DNA of 64,000 nt from contig NZ_QNVY02000005.1 of NCBI RefSeq assembly GCF_003314435.2, forward strand, positions 186,001-250,000, in the 5' to 3' direction. A program made the position numbers and the translations under genes. Each line of letters opens with the position of its first letter. The stretch's first letter is position 1. Origin of the DNA: Flavobacterium petrolei. GTDB lineage: Bacteria > Bacteroidota > Bacteroidia > Flavobacteriales > Flavobacteriaceae. The notes below the pieces were generated by a model, which had not been told where the DNA came from, ran no database searches, and saw nothing but the letters and a program-made list of their open reading frames with translations. Below are positions 24,441 to 31,049 of this stretch, piece after piece.

Positions 24441-25979
24441 ATGCAACACATCTCAGGTATTTCCCGTCAACAAATGCGTTTTTCAAGTTTAGAAGACACT
24501 ATAAGTCCCGATAATCAGGTGCGATTTATAGATGCCTTTGTCGAATATATTGACCTCTCTAAACTCGATTTTGCTGTAAAAACGCTCAAGACCGAAGGTC
24601 GCCCAAGTTTCAATAGTAAAGTATTTCTAAAGATGTATTTATACGGTTATCTCAACGGAATTAGGAGTGGCCGTGATCTAGAAAAGGAATGTTTCAGAAA
24701 CATCGAAATGCAATGGCTTTTAGAAGACATTCGTCCTAATTACCACAGCATCTCAGATTTTAGAAAAGACAATCCTATTGCCTTGAAAAAGCTATTCAAA
24801 CTATTTGTTTCCTTCTTGAAAGATGCTGATTTGATAGGCGGCGAAACTATTGCTATCGATGGTACCAAAAGTCGCGCGCACAATAGTAAGAAAGCCAATT
24901 TCAACCAAAAGAAAATCGACAAACACTTAGCTTATATTGAAGTTAAGACCCAAGAATACTTGGACATCTTGGAAGAAAATGACGCCAAAGATAATCCAGC
25001 TATAATCCAAAATATCCAACAAAAGTTAGACCGATTGAAAGGGAACAAATTGCGTTATGAGCTACTGGAAGAAAAACTAAAAGCAAGTGGCGAGCCGCAA
25101 ATAAGTACTACCGATAGCGATGCCAGAGCCTTATTAGTGCAAGGACAAGTAGTTGAAATTTCGTTTAATGTTCAAGCCGCAGTGGATGCTAAAAATAATC
25201 TTGTTGTGGCCACGCACACCATCAATAAGAATGATCGCAGTGCCTTGTCAGTCATTGCCATAGAAGCCAAACAGAATCTAGGCATAGAAACCTATACCGC
25301 ATTGGTGGACAAAGGATATCACAATGGCAAACAAATAGAAATTTGCAAACAAGCCAACATCACTACCATTGTAGCCCAGCCAGAACAAGGAAAAAGTAAC
25401 GAAAACGGTACGACCAAGGATTATTTAGTAGCCCAGTTTCAGTACAATCAAGACACCGATACTTATACCTGCCCACAAGGCGAAACACTAAAAACTACAG
25501 GCAGTTGGCATAAGAAAACCACCGATAGAGATAGCTATAATTTTAAAAAATACCGAACCCCCAAATGCAAAGCATGTCCCGCAAAACATTTATGTACTAG
25601 TAGAGCTGCAGGCAGAGAAATCGACAGAAGCCAATATGCCGATGCCGTAGAAGAAAATAACAAGCGCTATCATGAAAACCCACAACTCTACCGCAAGAGG
25701 CAAGAGATAAATGAGCACATTTTTGGCACTATCAAGCGCCAATGGGGTTACAATCACACCAATTTAACGGGATTAGAAAAAGTAAATGGAGAACACAGCC
25801 TGATTATGCTGGTGTATAACATCAAACGCAGTATCAATATCCTGGGCGTTCCCGATTTGATTACCAAACTCAAAAAATGGAACTCACCCTACAAGACAAA
25901 AGTCTTGTATTTGCTAAAAACGATGTGTTTAAAGCTGCAATTAGACTTCAATTTTTATCAAACTAAATTTGCAGCCTAA
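24441..25979 (+). CDS. IS1182-family DDE transposase
   Basis: 512 residues, intact. The N-terminal DUF772-type domain (VFLKMYLYGYLNGIRSGRDLEKE) is followed by DDE catalytic positions in IAIDGTKSRAHNS (first Asp), ALVDKGYHNGKQ (second Asp) and NEHIFGTIKRQWG (Glu). A zinc-like cluster CKACPAKHLC precedes the last motif. It lies between the terminal repeats of the element and reads against the cassette genes. Confidence 0.95.
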   Translation: MQHISGISRQQMRFSSLEDTISPDNQVRFIDAFVEYIDLSKLDFAVKTLKTEGRPSFNSKVFLKMYLYGYLNGIRSGRDLEKECFRNIEMQWLLEDIRPNYHSISDFRKDNPIALKKLFKLFVSFLKDADLIGGETIAIDGTKSRAHNSKKANFNQKKIDKHLAYIEVKTQEYLDILEENDAKDNPAIIQNIQQKLDRLKGNKLRYELLEEKLKASGEPQISTTDSDARALLVQGQVVEISFNVQAAVDAKNNLVVATHTINKNDRSALSVIAIEAKQNLGIETYTALVDKGYHNGKQIEICKQANITTIVAQPEQGKSNENGTTKDYLVAQFQYNQDTDTYTCPQGETLKTTGSWHKKTTDRDSYNFKKYRTPKCKACPAKHLCTSRAAGREIDRSQYADAVEENNKRYHENPQLYRKRQEINEHIFGTIKRQWGYNHTNLTGLEKVNGEHSLIMLVYNIKRSINILGVPDLITKLKKWNSPYKTKVLYLLKTMCLKLQLDFNFYQTKFAA

Positions 25980-25985
25980 AAAAAG

Positions 25986-26007
25986 AGCCTTCTTAAAAGG
26001 CTTTATT
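25986..26007 (+). terminator. Terminator after the transposase gene
   Basis: AGCCTT and AAGGCT pair around a 5-base loop, then TTATTTG follows. It is inside the element, 7 bases after the transposase stop. Confidence 0.6.
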
Positions 26008-26069
26008 TGAATTGTAGTATCGTGAAATTTGAAGATTATGTTAGAAAAAAGAGGTTTTTTCACAGCCTG

Positions 26070-26197
26070 ACGTTCTGGCACTACAGCGGGTATGGGACTA
26101 AATTAAGCCCATTATTCGGATTTGCCAAATCATTCCAAATACAAGACCATTTTTCCATTAAGCCAAATGCCCAAATCCGTTGTAGTGGCTGTTAGTG
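26070..26197 (-). repeat. attC-like site A, split by the IS (end of cassette 4)
   Basis: 128 bp remain on this side; the last bases with the crossover core (GCGTATAA^CGT) lie across the IS at 24346-24356. Arms CACTACAGCGGGTATGGG and CCCAAATCCGTTGTAGTG pair at 15 of 18 positions. The loop is nearly identical to that of site B. The R''-like box GTTAGTGGCT (26191-26200) repeats the cassette 4 start (TTAGTGGCT). Confidence 0.8.
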
Positions 26198-27025
26198 GCT
26201 GTATTTTTCTCTTTCCATATCATATTTCTCTTCCGATATTTTGCATTTATAAAGCTCTATATCATTTTCGAAACAAAATTTTTTGACTTTTTCTAATTCG
26301 TCATTTGGAAAATTTACACCGACTATTATTTCTTTAATTAAAGTATGTGGCACTTTATAAAGACAAATGTCATATGGTTTGCTTGATATTACTTTATTCG
26401 CTTGTCTAAGCATAACTAAAAGTCTCTCTTCTTCTTCGTATTCCCAATCTTTGGATTTTGATAATACAACTTGAAAGTCAATTGAAACGCCTTTTTCAAG
26501 TGGAACTTTAATTCTTGCATCACTATAAATTACAGGCATAAATATTTTTTCTACGTTTGCTATTTTCCTATATTGACTAAAGTAAGGATCTTGTGAATTA
26601 AAACCAATGCAAAGGCCTTTATGTGAATTTGTGTAATGTGCCCACATTAACGTACTATCCCATCTTCTTGTCAAAGAAAGAATACCTAAATGGGTGTTGA
26701 GATTTTTAACGGCGTTTTCAAGAAAGTGTGTTTTTACATTTCCGTCTTCATTATTTTTCAACTTATTAACTTGCGTTTTATATTCTCGTAGTTGAACGTT
26801 TTTCAACTCGGACTTTTTAGATTTTTCAAGTTTAGATTTTTCAATCAATGCAATGTTTTCAGTGTAGATTTTTTTAAGTATTTCAAGAAAATCATCTATC
26901 GTAGGTATGGCAGGCAGAAATTCAAAAGGATCATTTAATTCGGCAGGTTGAGTTATTCTTAGAAGCTCATCATCTAAATATGTTATTCGTTCTTTTGGTA
27001 AAAATTTATATACAATTTCTGTCAT
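26192..27025 (-). CDS. DUF2971 domain protein (cassette 4)
   Basis: 277 residues from the ATG at 27025 (MTEIVYKFLPKERITYLDDE). An ATG at 27061 would start across the crossover point and add 12 odd residues. The DUF2971 signature is present: LNDPFEF near 33-39, and LTRRWDSTLMWAHYTNSHKG near 139-158. The function is not established; these proteins recur in mobile and defence-rich regions. The stop codon lies inside the R''-like box (CAC-TAA-C), so gene and attC-like site overlap, as seen in tight cassettes. The start lies 33 bases inside the cassette. Confidence 0.85.
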   Translation of the reverse strand: MTEIVYKFLPKERITYLDDELLRITQPAELNDPFEFLPAIPTIDDFLEILKKIYTENIALIEKSKLEKSKKSELKNVQLREYKTQVNKLKNNEDGNVKTHFLENAVKNLNTHLGILSLTRRWDSTLMWAHYTNSHKGLCIGFNSQDPYFSQYRKIANVEKIFMPVIYSDARIKVPLEKGVSIDFQVVLSKSKDWEYEEEERLLVMLRQANKVISSKPYDICLYKVPHTLIKEIIVGVNFPNDELEKVKKFCFENDIELYKCKISEEKYDMEREKYSH

Positions 27026-27051
27026 AAGTTGTTTTTTCTGCGTTAATATAG

Positions 27052-27188
27052 CCACTAACATTCTCTTGCTAAGCGAGGTTCTGGGAAAAATAAAAAACAG
27101 ATTTTCGATTAATAACTAATACCAACAAAAATGAAACAGACTTTAAATACAGAAACCAAACCCGAATCTTGTTTAGCAAGTGTTATGC
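27052..27188 (-). repeat. attC-like site F (end of cassette 3)
   Basis: 137 bp. Arms CTCTTGCTAAGCGAGGTTCTGG and CCGAATCTTGTTTAGCAAGTG pair imperfectly. The crossover core is CACTAA^CATTC. The R''-like box GTTATGCGTT (27182-27191) repeats the cassette 3 start (TTATGCGTT); with the next bases, 12 of 13 agree. The right half lies within the possible N-terminal extension of the reversed gene. Confidence 0.8.
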
Positions 27189-27472
27189 GTTGTTGTTCTT
27201 TCTGCCAACATTTTCAGCACGAAGAAGTTGGAGATAGTGATTACGGTGGTGTTTATGCAGAGGAAGCAACTTGCTCAAAATACTTTGATACAGACCAAGA
27301 AACAGAAGAAGATATTCCTGATTTTGACAGAAATATAAAACGTGAATGTTGTGATTTAGACTTCTGGAAAGTTCTTGATAAAGATAACGACCTAATTGAC
27401 TTATTAAATTCCGAAGGTGGAGAAATGGATAAAGCTTATGATTTATTCAAGGCTCGTTACAATAACGCATAA
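27131..27472 (+). CDS. Cys-rich putative metal-binding protein, reversed in cassette 3
   Basis: 113 residues if it starts at 27131, or 95 from the ATG at 27185 (MRCCSFCQHFQHEE). The first start lies in the loop of site F, and its first 18 residues would be encoded by the palindrome. The second ATG sits directly in the GTTATG core. The stop TAA (27470-27472) ends exactly at the crossover point. Cysteines (CCxxC, ATCSKYF, ECCDLDF) suggest a zinc site. It reads against all other cassette genes, so it needs its own promoter or is silent. No named family recognised. Confidence 0.75.
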   Translation: MKQTLNTETKPESCLASVMRCCSFCQHFQHEEVGDSDYGGVYAEEATCSKYFDTDQETEEDIPDFDRNIKRECCDLDFWKVLDKDNDLIDLLNSEGGEMDKAYDLFKARYNNA

Positions 27473-27600
27473 CGTTCCCGCGCTACAAGCAGGATGGGAT
27501 AAAGTATGCCTTGTGCTTTGGGTTATGACTAATTTTAAAAGTACAAACCCATATTTAAATTAATAACCATTACCCATCTTGATTGTAACGTGTGTTACCA
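27466..27600 (-). repeat. attC-like site D (end of cassette 2)
   Basis: 135 bp. Arms GCTACAAGCAGGATGGG and CCCATCTTGATTGTAACG pair imperfectly around a long AT-rich loop. The crossover core is CGCATAA^CGTTCCC. The R''-like box GTTACCAGAT (27594-27603) repeats the cassette 2 start (TTACCAGAT, 9 of 9). Confidence 0.85.
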
Positions 27601-27679
27601 GATGGTTTTATTGTCGGTTTAGCTTCCGCACCGTTTAATTCGGAAGTAATTTTAAAATTATATTTTATGTTTAAAGATA

Positions 27680-28195
27680 TTATTTACCTTTTTCAGGATT
27701 GGGAGGAATTGAAGAACTGTCCTTTTTTCGGCTTAAAATTAAAGTACGCAATTTGGATAATTCCGATTCCATTTCTTCTTTGGTTATCTGTTTTGACTTT
27801 ACATTTTCTTCTTTGGTTAGATTTTTTATAATATCATATCCACTATATAAACCACCAAATATGCCAAATACGAATAAAAACCAAAAAGTTTTAACTTGCC
27901 AATCTGAAAGTTTAGAATCATTGTGTAATTTTTTACGTACTGCTTCTTTATCTTTAAATTCTTGTTTAACATCTGATTCTAAAGTGCTTAATGTAGATTT
28001 ACCTAATTCCGTTAATTTAGTATGTGTTTGTGCATCTAGTAATGAATTCCTAACAGATTCAGAATTTATTTCATTATATTTTCTCCATCCAATTTCATCT
28101 TTTATTAATTCAAAAAAATCATCACGATTAAGTTTTTTAGATTCACTTTCTAACTTTCTTTTTAAGAATATTATTTTTAATTCTTTATCGTTCAT
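27680..28195 (-). CDS. Single-pass membrane protein of unknown function (cassette 2)
   Basis: 171 residues. The charged helical N-terminus (about 1-98) has LNRDDFFELIKDEIGWRKY. One membrane segment follows at about 103-122 (TFWFLFVFGIFGGLYSGY), then a short coiled-coil tail. No known domain recognised. It starts 36 bases inside the cassette and stops 80 bases before site D, in sense orientation. A short plus-strand frame over its 3' end is a shadow. Confidence 0.7.
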   Translation of the reverse strand: MNDKELKIIFLKRKLESESKKLNRDDFFELIKDEIGWRKYNEINSESVRNSLLDAQTHTKLTELGKSTLSTLESDVKQEFKDKEAVRKKLHNDSKLSDWQVKTFWFLFVFGIFGGLYSGYDIIKNLTKEENVKSKQITKEEMESELSKLRTLILSRKKDSSSIPPNPEKGK

Positions 28196-28225
28196 ATTTT
28201 CTGTTTTTCGGTTCTCTAAACTATC

Positions 28226-28349
28226 TGGTAACGTCCCGCTGCTTTGAGATGGCTGGAAATTCGTAACCGCTCAATTTTCGGCTTAACGAAAGCTTGATGC
28301 GAAACGGTAATTCCACTAAACTCCAGCTAGCTCAAAACAGCTGTTAGGC
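28226..28349 (-). repeat. attC-like site E (end of cassette 1)
   Basis: 124 bp. Arms GCTGCTTTGAGATGGCTGGA and TCCAGCTAGCTCAAAACAGC pair at about 16-17 of 20 positions. The crossover core is CTGGTAA^CGTCCC, and the R''-like box is GTTAGGCAC (28343-28351), matching G-TT-RRR-Y. It repeats the cassette 1 start (TTAGGCAC, 8 of 8). Confidence 0.85.
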
Positions 28350-28357
28350 ACTGGCTT

Positions 28358-29215
28358 TTATTCAAAATTGATTTTTCTTTGGTCATCAGTTTTTGACTTA
28401 TGGTCAATCACTTTGTCGATTACATAACTATTTTGGTCTATAATGTAAGTTTGTAAACTTTCATCAAAATTTCGTTTTCTTGACAATATTACTTTTAACG
28501 CATCTCCTTTTCTGAAAGCTTCATTATTAAGTTTATTAATAAAATTAGGATCTTTAATTGAAGCTTTAATTAAGTAACCTCTGAAAATGAAAGCCCATTT
28601 TGCTTGTCCTTCAAAATGAATTGTTTTTATAATTAGTGTTGCTTCATCTGTTAAAACATCAGATTGAGGAATTGTCTCTAATTCAGTAACTGAAAGACTT
28701 TTAATTAGATTAGTAAATTCAGATTTTGGAATATTTATTATTTCACTTTCTTTATGCTCAATTTTTAAGTTTGTAACGTTTTCGTCGTTATTTACGATGA
28801 TAAAAGTTTGTTGAATTTTTTGTTGTGCTGCCGAATTATTATAAATATTATATACAATATTTGGTACATCTTTATCTTTTATTTCTTTTTGCTCAAGAAT
28901 CATTTTTATTTCTTCTAAATCTTTTTTATTTCCAGAATTAGCAGAATAGATTGCTATTAGTCCTAATAATACACCGACGCTTAAATCTCCTAATTTATCT
29001 AAAATTAAGTCTTTATATTTTGACTTAATTTTTATTTTGAAACTACCATTTTCAGGAGGTGATACTTCAATTGTTAAATCATCTGATTTATAACCTAATT
29101 CGGTGTTGATTAAATAAAGTAAATCTTTATATTCATCAAGAAAGTCTGTCAGAGTTTCAATCTTGATGTTTCCATCTCCTCCAAATTTTATTGTTAATTG
29201 ATTATTTTCCGCCAT
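28358..29215 (-). CDS. Unknown protein, second gene of cassette 1
   Basis: 285 residues. The N-terminal part has TIEVSPPENGSFKIKIKSKY, followed by a hydrophobic stretch at about 74-91 (DLSVGVLLGLIAIYSAN) and a linker. The C-terminal alpha/beta domain (about 140-270) contains ATLIIKTIHFEGQAKWAFIF. It resembles in layout a family of uncharacterised bacterial proteins with a GSF motif and one mid-protein hydrophobic segment, but I cannot name it. It is 16 bases from the first gene of the cassette and stops 9 bases before site E. The two genes move as a unit. Confidence 0.75.
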   Translation of the reverse strand: MAENNQLTIKFGGDGNIKIETLTDFLDEYKDLLYLINTELGYKSDDLTIEVSPPENGSFKIKIKSKYKDLILDKLGDLSVGVLLGLIAIYSANSGNKKDLEEIKMILEQKEIKDKDVPNIVYNIYNNSAAQQKIQQTFIIVNNDENVTNLKIEHKESEIINIPKSEFTNLIKSLSVTELETIPQSDVLTDEATLIIKTIHFEGQAKWAFIFRGYLIKASIKDPNFINKLNNEAFRKGDALKVILSRKRNFDESLQTYIIDQNSYVIDKVIDHKSKTDDQRKINFE

Positions 29216-29231
29216 TCCCTTAATTTATTTC

Positions 29232-29582
29232 TTATTTTGTTAAATAATTTTCCCAAATTTCGGGAGTAGTGTTTTCTAAATTCTCAGTAATAAATTCAAT
29301 GCCTGATATAGATAATTTTCCAATTTTCACAAAAGGAGCCCATTCTTGTTTCTTAATTAGATAATTTTTCACAAAATAGCTCGTCTTTATGTTATTGTCA
29401 ATTTTTTGCTCAAAATGAGAGTCATCTAATGCAATATTTCCAAATGCTTTAGAATGTGTTATCATCCCGCCTAAAAAGAATACACCATCTTGTTCTTCAA
29501 AATAAACAATTGGATGATAAGATTCATCAATATTAGTTTTACTACCTCTTATGATATCACCTTTTGTGAAATGTATTGTCAT
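29232..29582 (-). CDS. Small unknown protein, first gene of cassette 1
   Basis: 116 residues. The N-terminal pattern KGDIIRGSKTN...SYHPIVYFEEQDGVFFLGGMITHSK resembles small beta-barrel proteins. It is reminiscent of PemK/MazF-like folds, but the catalytic pattern is not convincing and no assignment is made. It starts 31 bases inside the cassette, closest to attI and therefore best placed to be expressed from a promoter near the recombinase. It is paired with the 285-residue gene in the same cassette. Confidence 0.75.
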   Translation of the reverse strand: MTIHFTKGDIIRGSKTNIDESYHPIVYFEEQDGVFFLGGMITHSKAFGNIALDDSHFEQKIDNNIKTSYFVKNYLIKKQEWAPFVKIGKLSISGIEFITENLENTTPEIWENYLTK

Positions 29583-29605
29583 TTTCTTCGGTTTTTTTTA
29601 AGCTT

Positions 29606-29690
29606 GTGCCTAACTAGTATATAGGCGCTACAAAGTAGCGCTTATACCTCTCATTTTGGGTGGATAGGCGCTACTGAGTAGCGTATTACT
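29606..29690 (-). promoter_or_regulatory. attI-like recombination site
   Basis: Lies between the recombinase stop (29717) and cassette 1. On the minus strand the crossover is CTAG^TTAGGC (cut after 29614/29613), which fits the G^TTRRRY core. It contains two direct repeats (29621-29640 and 29664-29683) identical at 18 of 20 bases and 43 bases apart. Each folds into a hairpin (GCGCTAC-AAA-GTAGCGC and CGCTAC-TGA-GTAGCG). They are candidate recombinase binding sites. Confidence 0.7.
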
Positions 29691-29716
29691 GTCAAATATA
29701 CACTTTAATTATTATC

Positions 29717-30760
29717 TTACAAATCATCAAATGGACTTTTTATTTGTTGGATACTTTTGGTACTCACATGAGTATAAATTTCAGTTGTTTTACTACTATT
29801 ATGACCCAGTAATTCTTGTATATAGCGCAGATCGGTTCCGCTTTCTAGTAAATGAGTGGCGTAACTGTGTCGCAACCAATGCAATGTAGCGGGTTTTGTA
29901 AGATGGACTTTATGTAATGCTTGTTTGAGAACTTGTTGTAAACTCCGGCTATCATAAGGGACACCGGCTACTTGACCTTCAAACAAATATTTTTTTGGTT
30001 TATATAAAGAGTAGTACTCTCTTAGCATATCTAGTATTTTAGGACTCAGAGGTACAATTCTATCTTTTTGACCTTTGGCATTTTTTAATAGTACAATATT
30101 CCTTTGTGAGTCAATATGAACAGGCTGTAATGCTAATAATTCGCCACAACGTAAGCCACAACTATAAATTAACGAAAGCATCATTTTGTGTTTGATATTG
30201 CTGTGGGCATCCAAGATTAATTTTATTTCTTCTTTGCTTAACACGTTGGGTAATAACTTGGCTCGTTTGGGACGGTGAATTTTATCTACTTCAATTTTGG
30301 TCTCTCTCACTGTCATAAAAAATAGCTTTATCGCATTAACCGTTTGGTTCTGATATGAAGCCGAAAGTTTATTCTTCAAGATATACTCATTGTTATAGAT
30401 AATGACATCCTCGTTATTGATCGAAGCAACTGGTTTTTCTCGGTAGAAAACGAGGAAGGATTTCAATACTTCGCTATAGGTATTAATGGTGCTTTCGCTA
30501 TAACGCTTGGAACGCATCCATTGTTTAAATTTTTCAATTTGTGTTATTGCCTCTGGCGAAGGGACTAAATTTGCAAGAGGTTCTATCTTGAAACGTTCCC
30601 TGTTTTCTAGTGTATCGGGGAGGTGCCAAACTGTTTTTTGCTGGCTCCAGCGTGCTCCTTCTAGTTGTTTTATACGAGCAATAAGGTCTTGGTTTTTTTC
30701 AAAATAAACGGCAATTCTATTTTCGTTATTGTGTTTTATCAGTTTTGCTGTCCAAGTCAT
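29717..30760 (-). CDS. Tyrosine recombinase, integron-integrase-like but without the IntI-specific insert
   Basis: 347 residues. An unusual N-terminal extension (about 1-65, with ARWSQQKTVWHLPDTLENRERF) precedes a SAM-like core-binding domain (about 70-155). The catalytic domain has Arg204 (CGLRCGEL), Lys229/232, His294 and Arg297 (HWLRH), His320 (LLGH) and nucleophile Tyr329 (TEIYTHV). The C-terminus ends IKSPFDDL, similar to the SPLDxL end of integron integrases. The roughly 35-residue I2 segment expected before the second catalytic patch is absent (LREYYSLYKPKKYLF joins directly). The stop is 103 bases from attI, so it is transcribed toward the array, unlike class 1 integrons. Confidence 0.9.
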   Translation of the reverse strand: MTWTAKLIKHNNENRIAVYFEKNQDLIARIKQLEGARWSQQKTVWHLPDTLENRERFKIEPLANLVPSPEAITQIEKFKQWMRSKRYSESTINTYSEVLKSFLVFYREKPVASINNEDVIIYNNEYILKNKLSASYQNQTVNAIKLFFMTVRETKIEVDKIHRPKRAKLLPNVLSKEEIKLILDAHSNIKHKMMLSLIYSCGLRCGELLALQPVHIDSQRNIVLLKNAKGQKDRIVPLSPKILDMLREYYSLYKPKKYLFEGQVAGVPYDSRSLQQVLKQALHKVHLTKPATLHWLRHSYATHLLESGTDLRYIQELLGHNSSKTTEIYTHVSTKSIQQIKSPFDDL

Positions 30761-30868
30761 ATCGTGTTGATTTTGTGATTGAAAGATACTGATTTTTTAC
30801 AAATAGTTTTATTACTGCTACAATCTTGTGGATTGAAGCTGTCTTGTAAAGGATGGTAGTGGAGCTCT

Positions 30869-30900
30869 TTATAGTTTTAACCCGAAGGGTAAAACTATAA
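30869..30900. repeat. Long hairpin upstream of the recombinase
   Basis: TTATAGTTTTAACCC and GGGTAAAACTATAA pair over 14 bp with one bulged base and a GAA loop. It lies about 110 bases upstream of the recombinase start, in a 289-base gap without a gene. No T-run follows, so it may be a dispersed palindromic element or a leader structure rather than a terminator. Confidence 0.5.
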
Positions 30901-30996
30901 AAGCGGGAACAAATAGCCAGACCTTGTTGCGGTACTAAACAAAGTGATTTATACAATAGCACTGCAGTATGGAAACGCCGAAAAAATCAATACCAT

Positions 30997-31028
30997 AGAA
31001 AAAACCGACTTGTCTTCACAAATCGGTT
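30997..31028 (-). terminator. Terminator after cysM
   Basis: AACCGACTTGT and ACAAATCGGTT pair with one mismatch around CTTC. On the minus strand the stem runs into TTTTTT. It lies 22 bases after the cysM stop. Confidence 0.85.
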
Positions 31029-31049
31029 AGTAGTAAAAGGGATTTTCGA

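Larger units (their letters stand above)
24357..26069 (+). mobile_element. IS1182-family insertion sequence, inside attC-like site A
   Basis: 1713 bp. The terminal inverted repeats CAGTCTGTGAAAAAACCTC (left, from 24357) and CAGGCTGTGAAAAAACCTC (right end, reverse complement) differ at one of 19 bases. Both flanks carry ACGT (24353-24356 and 26070-26073), a 4-bp target duplication. Removing the element plus one ACGT restores a normal crossover core TATAA^CGTTCTGG of site A. The single transposase gene is intact, so the insertion is probably recent. Confidence 0.93.
21567..30760 (-). mobile_element. Integron-like gene-cassette array with tyrosine recombinase
   Basis: Read on the minus strand: recombinase (30760-29717), attI-like site, then seven cassettes with crossover points after bases 29613, 28231, 27472, 27058, 24353, 23590 and 22592 (the last cassette ends at about 21571). 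Every cassette closes with an imperfect palindrome. The first bases of each cassette are repeated in complement in the R''-like box of its own palindrome, as expected when a circular cassette is inserted at a G^TT core. Start codons lie 31-109 bases inside the cassette, and stops in several cassettes lie within about 11 bases of the palindrome. One cassette gene is reversed and one cassette carries two genes. An IS element interrupts one site. The recombinase is not a canonical IntI, so the system is called integron-like. Confidence 0.85.

Noticed and set aside
27592..27831. Plus-strand open frame over the end of cassette 2
   Set aside because: It overlaps the attC-like box and the antisense of the membrane-protein gene and has no recognisable features.
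23584..28349. Interpreting the palindromes as transcription terminators
   Set aside because: They are 124-137 bp, lack T-runs, carry the G^TT cores, and their end boxes match cassette starts; true terminators in the window are short stems with T-runs.
29717..30760. Calling the recombinase a standard IntI1-like integrase
   Set aside because: The I2 segment that defines IntI is absent, so only integron-like is justified.
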